Assembly: GCA_002281855.1 (NCBI GenBank)
Contig: NCHQ01000001.1
Span: 1 to 64,000 of the forward strand
Reading direction: 5' to 3'
Length of the DNA stretch: 64,000 nt
DNA from: Rhodospirillales bacterium 24-66-33
GTDB taxonomy: Bacteria > Pseudomonadota > Alphaproteobacteria > Reyranellales > Reyranellaceae
Both the position numbers and the translations under genes were made by a program. The notes below the pieces were generated by a model, which worked only from the letters and a program-made list of their open reading frames with translations, had not been told where the DNA came from and did not search any database. This document shows positions 48,560 through 60,017 of the stretch, piece by piece; position 1 is the stretch's first letter; each line of letters begins with the position of its first letter.

Positions 48560-49291
48560 CTACTCGGGCAGGTCGAGCCAGGCGCGAATCGTGTTCTCCA
48601 GCACCTTGGACAGGAAGAACAGGAGTTCGGTCGCCATCTCCGGTCCGAAGGCTTCGGGATCGCGGGCGCCGAAGCACATGACGCCATCGGGCGAGCCGGA
48701 CGAGACCTGCAGGCGCATCAGCACGTCGGACTTCACGAAGCGTGCCACGTCGCCGAAGAACGCCTCCTCGCCCACGATGCTGGAGCGCAGGCGGGCATGC
48801 TTGTCTGGCCCGATCGCGGCATCGATCGCTCCTGGCGCCAGCACGTAGACGCCGCGCACCGGCACCCGCTTGGGGGCATCGGCATTGGCTTCGATCGCCA
48901 GGGTGATGAAGTCGACGTCGAGCAGCTCGGGCAGCTCGTGCGTCACGACATGGATCATCTTCTCGAAGGTCGTCGCCTGGATGATGCTGATGACCGCCGC
49001 CTGGATGCGGTTCTGGACGATCTGGTTCTGCTTGGAGTTGGCGATGATCTCGGTGCGCTCGACCTTGAGCTTCTCGATCTCGCCGCGCAGGCGCTTCAGG
49101 ATCGCCTGCTGCATGTCGATGACGCCCGGCCCCTGGACGCGCGGCGTCACGCCCATCTCGGCGGCCAGCTCGCCGTTCTTGTCGAAGAAGTCGAGGTGGG
49201 CCTTGAGATAGGCCACGACGTCGTCGGCGGTGATCAGCTTCACCTGCCGGCCCGAGCCGTCGGGCGCGGGAATCGTACCGTCATTGGCCAT
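48560..49291 (-). CDS. DUF484 family protein
   Basis: This 243-residue protein has an N-terminal helical part (DDVVAYLKAHLDFFDKN, residues 23-39) and a GAF-like domain with FITLAIEA and SSIVGEEAFFGDVARFVKSD, as in DUF484. The family usually neighbours xerC and sometimes fsa; its role is unknown, perhaps signalling in cell division. It lies 15 nt after fsa on the same strand, and 7 nt before xerC. Confidence 0.9.
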   Translation of the reverse strand: MANDGTIPAPDGSGRQVKLITADDVVAYLKAHLDFFDKNGELAAEMGVTPRVQGPGVIDMQQAILKRLRGEIEKLKVERTEIIANSKQNQIVQNRIQAAVISIIQATTFEKMIHVVTHELPELLDVDFITLAIEANADAPKRVPVRGVYVLAPGAIDAAIGPDKHARLRSSIVGEEAFFGDVARFVKSDVLMRLQVSSGSPDGVMCFGARDPEAFGPEMATELLFFLSKVLENTIRAWLDLPE

Positions 49292-49306
49292 GCGCCCGTC
49301 TCCGGG

Positions 49307-49963
49307 TCAGAGGATCGACTGGCCGGTCTTGGCCCAGTCGTCGAGGAAGGCCTTGAGACCGTTGTCCGTCAGCGTGTGCTTGAAGAGCTGGCGCAGCACG
49401 TTGGGCGGCAGAGTGCCGACATGCGCGCCGAGCTTGGCGGCGGCGATCACGTGCTGGGTATGGCGGATCGAGGCGACCAGGACCTCGGTCTTGAAGTGCG
49501 GATACTGGCGGTAGATCGTCATGATCTCGGCGATGAGATGCATGCCGTCCTGGCCGATATCGTCGAGGCGGCCGACGAAGGGCGAGACGAAGGTGGCGCC
49601 GGCCTTGGCGGCCAGCAGGGCCTGCGCGGCCGAGAAGCACAGGGTGACGTTCACCATGGTGCCTTCGGAGGTCAGCGCCTTGCAGGTCTTCAGACCGTCC
49701 GGCGTCAGCGGCACCTTCACCGTGACGTTCTTCGCGAGCTTGGCGAGCTTGCGGCCTTCCTCGAGCATCGTCTTGTGGTCGGTCGCGACGGTTTCGGCGC
49801 TGACCGGGCCCGGGACGATGGCGCAGATCTCCTTGATGACGTCGAGCATCTGGCGGCCCGACTTGGCGATCAGCGAGGGATTGGTCGTCACGCCGTCGAG
49901 AAGCCCTGAGGCCGCGAGATCCGTGATATCGGCGACATCGGCGGTATCGACGAAGAACTTCAT
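49307..49963 (-). CDS. fsa: Fructose-6-phosphate aldolase / transaldolase-like protein
   Basis: This 218-residue TIM-barrel protein is of the short transaldolase (FSA/TalC) type. Its Schiff-base Lys is in NVTVKVPLT (Lys83), preceded by [13 protein letters not shown] (residues 24-36) and followed by [16 protein letters not shown]. It is often labelled transaldolase in alphaproteobacteria and could serve the pentose phosphate pathway. ATG 49963 begins [10 protein letters not shown], the normal start; longer open frames upstream overlap the divergent priA. It heads fsa-DUF484-xerC-racemase. Confidence 0.93.
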   Translation of the reverse strand: MKFFVDTADVADITDLAASGLLDGVTTNPSLIAKSGRQMLDVIKEICAIVPGPVSAETVATDHKTMLEEGRKLAKLAKNVTVKVPLTPDGLKTCKALTSEGTMVNVTLCFSAAQALLAAKAGATFVSPFVGRLDDIGQDGMHLIAEIMTIYRQYPHFKTEVLVASIRHTQHVIAAAKLGAHVGTLPPNVLRQLFKHTLTDNGLKAFLDDWAKTGQSIL

Positions 49964-49976
49964 ATAAACTACCCCA

Positions 49977-52244
49977 ATGGCCAGTGATTCGGACTCGCCC
50001 GTTACCACAATTTCTAGCGATTCCCCTACGGAGCCACAAGCCAAGGGGACCGCGTCGTCGCGTCTCCATGCGGTGGAAAACACGATCAAGGTGCTGCTGC
50101 CGCTGCCGCTCGGCGATGGCTACGACTATCGCGTCCCGCAAGGCATGTCGTTGCTGCCGGGACATTTCGTCGTCGTGCCGCTCGGCAAGCGCGAGACCAT
50201 CGGCGTCGTCTGGGGCGAGGGCACGGGCGGCGTCGCGCCGGAGAAGTTGCGCGATGTGATCGCCGGGCTCCCCGCATTGCCCATGGCCGATGCAATGCGC
50301 CGCTTCGTCGACTGGGTGTCGGCCTATACGCTGATGCCTGCAGGCGCCGTGCTTCGGATGGCGATGAGCGTGCCCTCGGCGCTCGAGGCGCCCAAGACCG
50401 AACTCGTCTATCGCCCGGCCGCGTCGACCGACGATACGGCGCTCAAGCTCACGGCCGCCCGCCGTCGCGTGCTGGAGCAGTTGAAGGACGGGCCGGCGAT
50501 GGCTGCCGCGGAACTGGCGCATCTTGCAGGCGTCGGCACCTCGGTCGTGAAGAGTATGGCCCTGCTCGGAATCCTGGAAGCGCAGGAACGCACCGTGCGC
50601 CGGTCCTTTCCGCAGCCGGATGGTTCGCATGCGGGGCCGACCCTGTCGCCGGCGCAGAAGATCGCCGCCGACGGGCTCGTCTCCAAGGTGAAGGCCCGTG
50701 CCTTCTCGGCGACCCTGCTCGACGGCGTGCCCGGTGCCGGCAAGACGGAGGTGTATTTCGAAGCGATTGCCGCCTGCCTGGCCGCAGGCCGCCAGGTGCT
50801 CGTGCTCCTGCCCGAGATCGCGCTCACGGCGCAGTGGCTGAAGCGCTTCGAGGACCGCTTCGGCGCGCTGCCCTCGCCCTGGCATTCCGGCCTGACGAGC
50901 CTCGAGCGCCGCGAAACCTGGCGCGCCATCGCCGAGGGGAGAGTGGGCGTCGTGGTCGGCGCACGGTCCGCGCTGTTCCTGCCCTTCGCCGATCTCGGCC
51001 TGATCGTGGTCGACGAGGAACACGACAGTTCGTTCAAGCAGGACGAGGGCGTCGTCTACAATGCGCGCGACATGGCGGTGGTGCGCGCGCGGCTGGCTTC
51101 CGCACCCATCGTGCTGGCATCCGCGACGCCGTCGCTCGAAAGCGTCGTCAACGTGAAATCCGGCCGCTATGGCGAGGTCCATCTGCCGGGGCGGCATGGC
51201 GGGCATCGGCTCGCGACCATGAAGGCCATCGACCTGCGGCGCGATGCGCCGTCGCGCGGGCACTGGCTCTCGCCGCCGGTCGTCGAGGCGATGCGCGAGA
51301 CGCTGGCAGCTGGCGAGCAGACGCTGCTGTTCCTCAATCGCCGCGGCTATGCGCCGATCACGCTCTGCCGCGCCTGCGGCTCGGGGCTCGAGTGTCCGCA
51401 ATGCTCCGCCTGGCTGGTCGAGCACCGGTTTCGTCGCACCCTGGTCTGCCATCATTGCGGCTACTCGGAACCGCCGGCCCACACCTGCCGGCACTGCGGC
51501 GCCGTCGACCAGTTCGTCGCCTGCGGCCCCGGCGTCGAGCGGCTGGCCGAGGAAGCGCAGGAACTCTTTCCGGACGCGCGACTGGAGCTTTTCACCTCGG
51601 ACAGCCTGATGAGCCGTGACGAGGCGTCGGCGGCGGTCGATCGCATGGAGAAGGGCGAGATCGATATCCTGATCGGCACGCAGATGGCGGCGAAGGGCCA
51701 TCATTTCCCGAACCTGACCCTGGTGGCCGTGATCGATGCCGATCTCGGCCTGAACGGCGGCGATCTGCGCGCGGCCGAACGGACCTTCCAGCTCCTCTAT
51801 CAGGTTGCGGGCCGCGCCGGTCGCGACGGGCGGCCTGGCCGGGCGCTGGTCCAGACGCACAATCCCGAACATCCCGTGATGCAGGCGCTGGTGTCGGGCG
51901 ATCGCGACCGCTTCGTCGACGTCGAGCTGCAGGACCGTGCCCTGGCCGGCATGCCGCCCTATGGTCGGCTGGCCTCCCTGATCATTTCCGGGCCGGATCC
52001 CGTCGCGGTCGACAATGTCTGTGCCGCGCTCGCCCGCCATGCCCCGCAACAGGAGGGCGTCACGATCCTGGGGCCGTCGGTCGCACCCCTGGCCCTGCTG
52101 CGGGGACGGCACCGGCGCCGCTTCCTGCTCAAGGCTGGCCGCGACACGGCCGTGCAGCCCTTGCTGCACGCCTGGCTCGCGCGGATCGGCCTTCCGGGTT
52201 CGGTCCGGCTGCAGGTCGATGTCGACCCCTATTCCTTCCTCTGA
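49977..52244 (+). CDS. priA: Primosomal replication protein N' (helicase PriA)
   Basis: PriA reloads the replisome at stalled forks. This 755-residue protein has an N-terminal 3'-DNA-binding domain, Walker [16 protein letters not shown] near residues 250-264 (GVPGAGKT instead of the common GVTGSGKT), the DEEH box [16 protein letters not shown], and a zinc-binding segment with [29 protein letters not shown] and CGAV (around residues 465-505). The C-terminal helicase motifs include [15 protein letters not shown] and [13 protein letters not shown]. It is divergent from fsa by 13 bp. Confidence 0.96.
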   Translation: MASDSDSPVTTISSDSPTEPQAKGTASSRLHAVENTIKVLLPLPLGDGYDYRVPQGMSLLPGHFVVVPLGKRETIGVVWGEGTGGVAPEKLRDVIAGLPALPMADAMRRFVDWVSAYTLMPAGAVLRMAMSVPSALEAPKTELVYRPAASTDDTALKLTAARRRVLEQLKDGPAMAAAELAHLAGVGTSVVKSMALLGILEAQERTVRRSFPQPDGSHAGPTLSPAQKIAADGLVSKVKARAFSATLLDGVPGAGKTEVYFEAIAACLAAGRQVLVLLPEIALTAQWLKRFEDRFGALPSPWHSGLTSLERRETWRAIAEGRVGVVVGARSALFLPFADLGLIVVDEEHDSSFKQDEGVVYNARDMAVVRARLASAPIVLASATPSLESVVNVKSGRYGEVHLPGRHGGHRLATMKAIDLRRDAPSRGHWLSPPVVEAMRETLAAGEQTLLFLNRRGYAPITLCRACGSGLECPQCSAWLVEHRFRRTLVCHHCGYSEPPAHTCRHCGAVDQFVACGPGVERLAEEAQELFPDARLELFTSDSLMSRDEASAAVDRMEKGEIDILIGTQMAAKGHHFPNLTLVAVIDADLGLNGGDLRAAERTFQLLYQVAGRAGRDGRPGRALVQTHNPEHPVMQALVSGDRDRFVDVELQDRALAGMPPYGRLASLIISGPDPVAVDNVCAALARHAPQQEGVTILGPSVAPLALLRGRHRRRFLLKAGRDTAVQPLLHAWLARIGLPGSVRLQVDVDPYSFL

Positions 52245-52433
52245 GACCCCCCCGCGCCGAAAAACCGCTGTAGAACAGTGCTTTGCCGACGTTGCGCCGG
52301 GAAATGCAGCATGGTAGCAACGCGCGCTTTTCCGGGGTGGGGCGGCAAGCGACGCAGGGCGTTCTGCTGAAGAAAAGCGTGTAATTTCAATGGCTTGCCG
52401 GCTGCGTTCCGCAGCAGGGGAGAGGCTCTCGAC
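52245..52433 (+). promoter_or_regulatory. priA-atpH intergenic region, atp leader
   Basis: No gene is evident. The atp operon promoter should lie here, but I cannot point to a convincing -35/-10 pair. A short hairpin (GCTGCG-TTC-CGCAGC, 52401-52415) sits just before the SD AGGGGAGAGG (52416-52425) of atpH. Confidence 0.45.
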
Positions 52434-52988
52434 GTGACCACCGCAACCACCGGCGTTGCCGGACGCTACGCCAGCGCCCTTTTTGAGCTCGCGGACGGCT
52501 CGAAGTCCCTCGACCAGGTCGCGCAGGACCTCGCCACCTTTCGCAAGATGGTCGCCGAGAGCACGGATCTCGCCCGGCTCATTGCCAGCCCGGTCATTCC
52601 GCGCGCCCTGCAGGGCAAGGCCCTGCTGGCCGTGCTCGATGCCGCCGGCATTTCCGGTCTGACCCGCAATTTCGTCGGTACTGTGGCCGCCAACGGCCGC
52701 GCCCGCGACCTGCCGGCCATGGCTGCGGCGTTCCTGGCCGAGCTGGCCTCTCGCCGCGGCGAGACCACCGCCACGGTCACCTCGGCCGTTCCGCTTTCCC
52801 CCGCCCAGCTGCAGCAGCTCAGCGACTCGCTGCGCTCGGTGCTGGGCAGCAACAAGGTTTCCATCGACGCTCGCGTCGAACCCGACATTCTCGGCGGTCT
52901 CGTCGTGAAGGTCGGCTCGCGCCTGTTCGATTCGTCTGTCCGCAGCAAGCTGCAGCGCTTGCAGCTTGCCATGAAGGGAGTTGCCTAA
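52434..52988 (+). CDS. atpH: ATP synthase F1 delta subunit
   Basis: The delta subunit links F1 to the peripheral stalk. This 184-residue protein begins [20 protein letters not shown], has [12 protein letters not shown] and ends [25 protein letters not shown], the family signature near the C-terminus. It starts with GTG 52434 after GGAGAGG. Its stop overlaps the atpA start by one base (TAATG). The F0 genes (atpB, E, F) are elsewhere, as usual in alphaproteobacteria. Confidence 0.95.
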   Translation: MTTATTGVAGRYASALFELADGSKSLDQVAQDLATFRKMVAESTDLARLIASPVIPRALQGKALLAVLDAAGISGLTRNFVGTVAANGRARDLPAMAAAFLAELASRRGETTATVTSAVPLSPAQLQQLSDSLRSVLGSNKVSIDARVEPDILGGLVVKVGSRLFDSSVRSKLQRLQLAMKGVA

Positions 52989-54514
52989 TGGATATCCGTG
53001 CCGCCGAAATCTCGGCCATTCTGAAGCAGCAGATCGCCAATTTCGGCACCGAGGCCGAAGTGGCCGAGGTCGGCCAGGTTCTCTCCGTCGGTGACGGTAT
53101 CGCGCGCGTCTACGGCCTCGACAGCGTCAAGGCCGGCGAGATGGTCGAGTTCCCCGGCGGCATCAAGGGCATGGCGCTGAACCTCGAGAGCGACAATGTC
53201 GGCGTCGTGATCTTCGGTGAGGATCGCACGATCCGCGAAGGCGACACGGTCAAGCGTACCGGCACCATCGTCGACGTTCCGGTCGGCAAGGGCCTGCTCG
53301 GCCGCGTGGTCGACGGTCTCGGCAACCCGATCGACGGCAAGGGCCCGATCGAGTCGACCGAGCGCCGTCTCGTCGAGGTCAAGGCTCCGGGCATCATTCC
53401 GCGCAAGTCGGTGAACGAGCCGATGCAGACCGGCCTCAAGGCCGTCGACTCGCTGGTTCCCGTCGGCCGTGGCCAGCGTGAGCTGATCATCGGCGATCGC
53501 CAGACCGGCAAGACCGCCGTTGCCATCGACACCTTCCTGAATCAGAAGGGCATCAACAAGGGCACCGACGAGAGCCGCAAGCTCTATTGCGTCTACGTCG
53601 CCATCGGCCAGAAGCGCTCGACCGTCGCCCAGATCGTGAAGACGCTCGAGGACAATGGCGCGCTGGAATACTCCATCGTCGTCGCCGCCACCGCGTCCGA
53701 CCCGGCCCCCATGCAGTTCCTGGCGCCCTACACCGGCTGCGCCATGGGCGAGTACTTCCGCGACAACGGCATGCATGCCGTCATCGTGTACGACGATCTT
53801 TCCAAGCAGGCCGTCGCCTATCGCCAGATGTCGCTGCTGCTGCGCCGCCCGCCGGGCCGCGAAGCCTATCCCGGCGACGTGTTCTATCTCCATTCGCGCC
53901 TGCTCGAGCGCGCTGCCAAGCTGAACGAGAAGAACGGTTCGGGCTCGCTCACGGCGCTGCCGATCATCGAGACGCAGGCCGGCGACGTCTCGGCCTACAT
54001 CCCCACGAACGTCATCTCGATCACCGACGGCCAGATCTTCCTCGAGACCGAGCTCTTCTATCAGGGCATCCGTCCGGCCATTAACGTCGGCCTCTCGGTC
54101 AGCCGCGTCGGCTCGGCCGCGCAGATCAAGGCGATGAAGCAGGTCGCCGGCACCATCAAGCTGGAGCTGGCGCAGTATCGCGAGATGGCGGCCTTCGCCC
54201 AGTTCGCCTCGGACCTCGACGCCTCGACCCAGCGCCTGCTGGCGCGCGGTCAGCGCCTCACCGAGCTGCTGAAGCAGGGCCAGTTCGCGCCTATGCCGGT
54301 CGAGGAGCAGGTCATCTCGCTCTACGCCGGTACCCGCGGCTTCCTCGACACGCTGCCGGTGAGCAAGGTCAACGATTTCGAGCACCAGCTCCTCGACGCG
54401 ATCCGGGCCGAGGGCTCGATCCTCGCGTCGATCCGCGAGAAGCGCGAGATCGTCAAGGAGACCGACGACAAGCTGAAGGCGTTCCTCGGCGATTTCGTCA
54501 AGAAGTTCGCCTAA
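52988..54514 (+). CDS. atpA: ATP synthase F1 alpha subunit
   Basis: This 508-residue subunit binds nucleotide at non-catalytic sites. Walker A is [13 protein letters not shown] near residues 168-180. The N-terminal [17 protein letters not shown] helix binds delta. The conserved signature [17 protein letters not shown] near residue 362 includes the Arg finger (SVSR). The length is normal. It is translationally coupled to atpH. The 17-nt gap to atpG carries a weak SD. Confidence 0.97.
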   Translation: MDIRAAEISAILKQQIANFGTEAEVAEVGQVLSVGDGIARVYGLDSVKAGEMVEFPGGIKGMALNLESDNVGVVIFGEDRTIREGDTVKRTGTIVDVPVGKGLLGRVVDGLGNPIDGKGPIESTERRLVEVKAPGIIPRKSVNEPMQTGLKAVDSLVPVGRGQRELIIGDRQTGKTAVAIDTFLNQKGINKGTDESRKLYCVYVAIGQKRSTVAQIVKTLEDNGALEYSIVVAATASDPAPMQFLAPYTGCAMGEYFRDNGMHAVIVYDDLSKQAVAYRQMSLLLRRPPGREAYPGDVFYLHSRLLERAAKLNEKNGSGSLTALPIIETQAGDVSAYIPTNVISITDGQIFLETELFYQGIRPAINVGLSVSRVGSAAQIKAMKQVAGTIKLELAQYREMAAFAQFASDLDASTQRLLARGQRLTELLKQGQFAPMPVEEQVISLYAGTRGFLDTLPVSKVNDFEHQLLDAIRAEGSILASIREKREIVKETDDKLKAFLGDFVKKFA

Positions 54515-54531
54515 GGCGCTCGCAGGTTTAG

Positions 54532-56876
<2,345 letters not shown>

Positions 56877-56880
56877 GCAC

Positions 56881-57294
56881 ATGGCCAAGGTCTCCTTCCG
56901 TCTGGTGATGCCCGAGCGCGAGCTTATCGCGACCGAGGCCGACATGGTGGTCGTTCCGGGCAGCGAAGGCGACTTCGGTGTCCTGCCAGGCCACGCCCCG
57001 CTGATCTCGACGGTTCGCCCCGGCGTCCTCGAGGTCTACCAGGGCAGCAAGGTCCAGCAGCGTTTCCTGGTAGCCGGCGGCTTCGCCGAGGTCACGCCGG
57101 AGCGTTGCACGGTGCTGGCCGACGAGGCGGTGCCGTTCGAACAGATGACTGCCGCGCAGCTCGACGAGCGCGAGCGCGCGGCCCGCAGCGACATTGCCGA
57201 CGCCGACACGCCCGCCCAGAAGGCCGCCGCCGAGAAGAACCTGGCGATCACCCAGGATCTGAAGCGCGCGCAAGCCTTCTACGCTAGCCGCTGA
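56881..57294 (+). CDS. atpC: ATP synthase F1 epsilon subunit
   Basis: This 137-residue epsilon subunit has the N-terminal beta-sandwich (SFRLVMPERELIATEADMVV, GDFGVLPGHAPLIS) and a C-terminal helical pair that can insert into F1 to inhibit ATP hydrolysis. It ends the F1 operon. A hairpin 37 nt after the stop is a likely terminator. Confidence 0.95.
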   Translation: MAKVSFRLVMPERELIATEADMVVVPGSEGDFGVLPGHAPLISTVRPGVLEVYQGSKVQQRFLVAGGFAEVTPERCTVLADEAVPFEQMTAAQLDERERAARSDIADADTPAQKAAAEKNLAITQDLKRAQAFYASR

Positions 57295-57330
57295 TTTCAG
57301 CACTACTGCGCATTTTTCAGTCTAAAAGTA

Positions 57331-57361
57331 CTCCGGTCTGCCATTGAAAGGCGGGCCGGAG
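57331..57361 (+). terminator. Hairpin terminator after the atp operon
   Basis: CTCCGGTCTGCC (57331-57342) pairs with GGCGGGCCGGAG (57350-57361), a 12-bp stem with two G-U pairs and a 7-nt loop. A weak T-rich tract (CTTTATTA) starts a few bases later. It probably ends the atp transcript before the next gene. Confidence 0.6.
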
Positions 57362-57407
57362 GTCGCTTTATTACGCTGGTAAGACAACGTGCCGAGGGGG
57401 CTCGTTC

Positions 57408-58226
57408 ATGGCTAGCTGGACACTCGAGACGATCGCATGGGATCGCTTCGACGCGTCGAAGGTGGATCCGGAGATCGTCCGCAACATCAAGGCCGCGGCC
57501 CTGGTGGAGCGGAATGGCGGCGACTACGGCATCTATCTCGGCCGGGTCTTCGCCGGCGATGCCGCATTCATGGACGACGTGCAGAATTGGGTGGTCGAGG
57601 AGGTCCAGCACGGCATGGCGCTGGGCCGCTGGGCCCAGCTTGCCGACCCGTCATGGGATTTCGACGCGGCTTTCGAACGGTTCCGCACCGGCTACACGCT
57701 GCCGCTCCATGTCAGTGAATCGGTGCGGGGCAGCCAGGCCGGCGAGATGATCGCCCGCTGCATCGTCGAGACCGGCACCAGCTCCTATTACAGCGCCCTC
57801 AAGGACGCGACCGAGGAGCCGGTGCTGAAGCAGGTCTGCCAGAAGATCGCCGCCGACGAGTTCCGCCACTACAAGCTGTTCTACGAACATCTCAATCGCT
57901 GTCTGAAGCGCGACCGGCTGAACCGCTGGTCGCGCCTGCGCATCGGTTGGGGCCGCCTCGCCGAGAGCGAGGACGACGAGCTGGCCTATGCCTATTTCGC
58001 GGCCAACGAGCCGGCGGGCGCGGTCTACGACCGCAAGCGCAACATGCAGGCCTATGCCAGGCGCGCCTATCCGCTCTATCGCCAGACCCATGTGCAGCGC
58101 GCCATGGCCATGGTGCTGAAGGCGGTCGGACTGGAACCGCAGGGCCGGCTCAACACCCTGATGACCCGCGCGGGTCTCTGGTTCCTCCGCCGCAACGCCG
58201 CCAAGCTGGCGGCGCAGGGGGCTTAG
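57408..58226 (+). CDS. Ferritin-like di-iron protein of unknown function
   Basis: This 272-residue all-helical protein has two ExxH motifs, in WVVEEVQHGMALG near residues 62-74 and in ADEFRHYKLFYEH near residues 150-162, plus IVETGTSSYY between them. These are placed like the iron ligands of a ferritin-like four-helix bundle, as in acyl-carrier desaturases and related oxidases. The reaction is unknown. GAGGGGG lies before ATG 57408. It stands alone after the atp operon and is convergent with rppH across a palindromic repeat. Confidence 0.75.
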   Translation: MASWTLETIAWDRFDASKVDPEIVRNIKAAALVERNGGDYGIYLGRVFAGDAAFMDDVQNWVVEEVQHGMALGRWAQLADPSWDFDAAFERFRTGYTLPLHVSESVRGSQAGEMIARCIVETGTSSYYSALKDATEEPVLKQVCQKIAADEFRHYKLFYEHLNRCLKRDRLNRWSRLRIGWGRLAESEDDELAYAYFAANEPAGAVYDRKRNMQAYARRAYPLYRQTHVQRAMAMVLKAVGLEPQGRLNTLMTRAGLWFLRRNAAKLAAQGA

Positions 58227-58237
58227 CCCTGCACCCG

Positions 58238-58323
58238 GTCGTCCTGAGCAAAGCGAAGGACCTGACGGAGCGGCCAAAGGATTCCGTTGCTGACGCGAGA
58301 TCCTTGGCTTCGCTCAGGATGAC
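58238..58323. repeat. Palindromic intergenic repeat between convergent genes
   Basis: GTCGTCCTGAGC with AGCGAAGGA (58238-58260) forms an imperfect inverted repeat with TCCTTGGCTTCGCTCAGGATGAC in two parts (58301-58323), three mismatches in 23. Ends resemble those of the other repeats in this window. It probably halts transcription between the ferritin-like gene and rppH. Confidence 0.75.
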
Positions 58324-58344
58324 AGGCCTGAGGGTCTCGGGGTC

Positions 58345-58833
58345 TTACGAAATCAGGTCGGCGAATTCCGCGAACACCGCGTCGTAGACGGCGCGCTTGA
58401 AGGGCACGATCAGCGACGTGAGTTCGGCGGGCGCGATCCAGCGCCAGGCGACGAATTCCTGGTCATGGGCGTGGATGTCGATGTCGGCGTCCGTGCCGGT
58501 GAAGGCCAACGCGAACCATTTCTGGGACTGGCCGCGCCACCGGCCCTTCCAGTAGGCCGGCCGCCGATCCGCCGGCACCTCGTAGGAGATCCAGCCGGCA
58601 CTCTCGCGCAGCAGCAGCGCCCGGGTCGTGCCGACCTCCTCGTGCAGTTCGCGACAGGCGGCTTCCACCGGCGTCTCGCCCTTGTCGATGCCGCCCTGGG
58701 GCATCTGCCAGGCATCGGGCTGGTTGGCCCGGCAACCGACGAAGACGCGGCGGTCGGACGCGATCAGCATCATCCCGACATTGCGGCGATACTCGTCGGG
58801 GCGGCCCGTCATGATGGGGATCGTCGGGACCAT
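58345..58833 (-). CDS. rppH: RNA pyrophosphohydrolase (NUDIX)
   Basis: RppH removes pyrophosphate from mRNA 5' ends and starts decay. This 162-residue NUDIX protein has RRNVGMMLIASDRRVFVGCR and the NUDIX box GGIDKGETPVEAACRELHEE in two parts (about residues 46-65, then VGTT). The C-terminal AWRWIAPAEL and PFKRAVYDAVFAEF are family-typical. ATG 58833 lies 2 nt after the deacetylase stop; ATG 58812 is also possible. It ends the ctpA-deacetylase-rppH group. Confidence 0.93.
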   Translation of the reverse strand: MVPTIPIMTGRPDEYRRNVGMMLIASDRRVFVGCRANQPDAWQMPQGGIDKGETPVEAACRELHEEVGTTRALLLRESAGWISYEVPADRRPAYWKGRWRGQSQKWFALAFTGTDADIDIHAHDQEFVAWRWIAPAELTSLIVPFKRAVYDAVFAEFADLIS

Positions 58834-58835
58834 CG

Positions 58836-59996
58836 TCAGGGGCGGAGCTGAGCGGGCTGGGCCCGCAGGCGAGCCATGCACGCGTCGCGGCATTCGAAAT
58901 GTCCGATGATGGGCACGAAGGAGACCGTGGTATTGCCTTGGTGGCCCCTGAACCAGGCGGCGATGGCGGTGATCGCCTCGTCCTCCGGCTGCATGACGCC
59001 GAACGCATGGCGCGGCGGCCGGTCGGGAGCCGTTTCGGCGACCCAGGCGGCCAGGCGGTCGATATTGCCGCCGACACCGTCGCCCGCGAGCTTGTAGTCG
59101 AGCACGTCGGTGCTGCGGGCATAGCCGACGCCCAGTTCCTCGGTGAGGCGCTGGATCGGCGTCACGCCCGGGGCAGGATTGATCTCGACCAGCGCGAGCC
59201 CGCGCGCGGCGACTTCCTCGATCACCGGCCGCATCACCGCCTCGGACTGGGCCGCGCGGTCGGCAGCCGGGATCACGAGGCCGACATAGCCTTCGCCGCG
59301 CGCCAGCGTGGCACGCAGGCGGCGCACGTTCTCCGCGGCATCGACCGTGGCCTCGATCGGCCGGATGCCGCGCTCGGCAACGGCGGGATCGTCGGTCGGC
59401 ATCATCAGATAGGTCTCGTGCCCCGAGGCGCGCGCCTGCGCGAGCCAGCGCGGCAGGTCGGGTGTGCTGGGCAGGAAGGCGAGGCTGACCTCGGGCGGGA
59501 GATCCTCGATCGCACGGCGCATCGTGGCCTCGTTGACCCCGACATTGATCACCAGCAGGCCGAGGCGCGCGGAGGCGCCCGCCGGATCGAAGCGCCTTGC
59601 ATGGGCCATCCACGGCATCCAGCCGGACGGCGAGATGCGCGGCAGACGCAGGCCGTCATCGGTCGTCTCGATCAGTCCTGCGATGTCCTCGGGCGGCGGC
59701 GTGCGGAAGCCCGAGGGGCCGGTGCGGCGGGGCAGGGGCAGCGACTGGATCGTCGCTGCGGCCGGTTCCGGTTCCGTTGCGGGAACCGTCTCGACAGCCG
59801 GCGGCGGCGGTGAGGCCGCCACGGCGCTATCGACGATCCGGGGGGCGGCCTCCCGGAGATCGCCGAAGGCTGCCCCGGCGGTGCCCGCGATCAGGCCGAG
59901 GACCAGCAGGTAGGCGGCAACGAGGCCGCGCCGGTCTGGCCGCGGCTTCGCGACCAGGGCGACGCGCCGGCTGGATGGTTCGCCGGGCATGGCCAC
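58836..59996 (-). CDS. Divergent polysaccharide deacetylase family protein, active site degenerate
   Basis: This 386-residue protein has an N-terminal membrane anchor (about residues 25-45), a Pro/Ala-rich linker and a C-terminal domain of the divergent polysaccharide deacetylase type (LAFLPSTPDLPRWLAQARASG, near residues 172-193). The family's usual DDLG metal motif reads VINVGVN here, and the usual HLPMEP motif reads MMPTDDP, so the normal Asp and His ligands seem lost. It may bind glycan without catalysis. It lies between ctpA and rppH, the common order. Confidence 0.82.
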   Translation of the reverse strand: MAMPGEPSSRRVALVAKPRPDRRGLVAAYLLVLGLIAGTAGAAFGDLREAAPRIVDSAVAASPPPPAVETVPATEPEPAAATIQSLPLPRRTGPSGFRTPPPEDIAGLIETTDDGLRLPRISPSGWMPWMAHARRFDPAGASARLGLLVINVGVNEATMRRAIEDLPPEVSLAFLPSTPDLPRWLAQARASGHETYLMMPTDDPAVAERGIRPIEATVDAAENVRRLRATLARGEGYVGLVIPAADRAAQSEAVMRPVIEEVAARGLALVEINPAPGVTPIQRLTEELGVGYARSTDVLDYKLAGDGVGGNIDRLAAWVAETAPDRPPRHAFGVMQPEDEAITAIAAWFRGHQGNTTVSFVPIIGHFECRDACMARLRAQPAQLRP

Positions 59997-60017
59997 GCTG
60001 TCATCCCCGCAGGCCGA

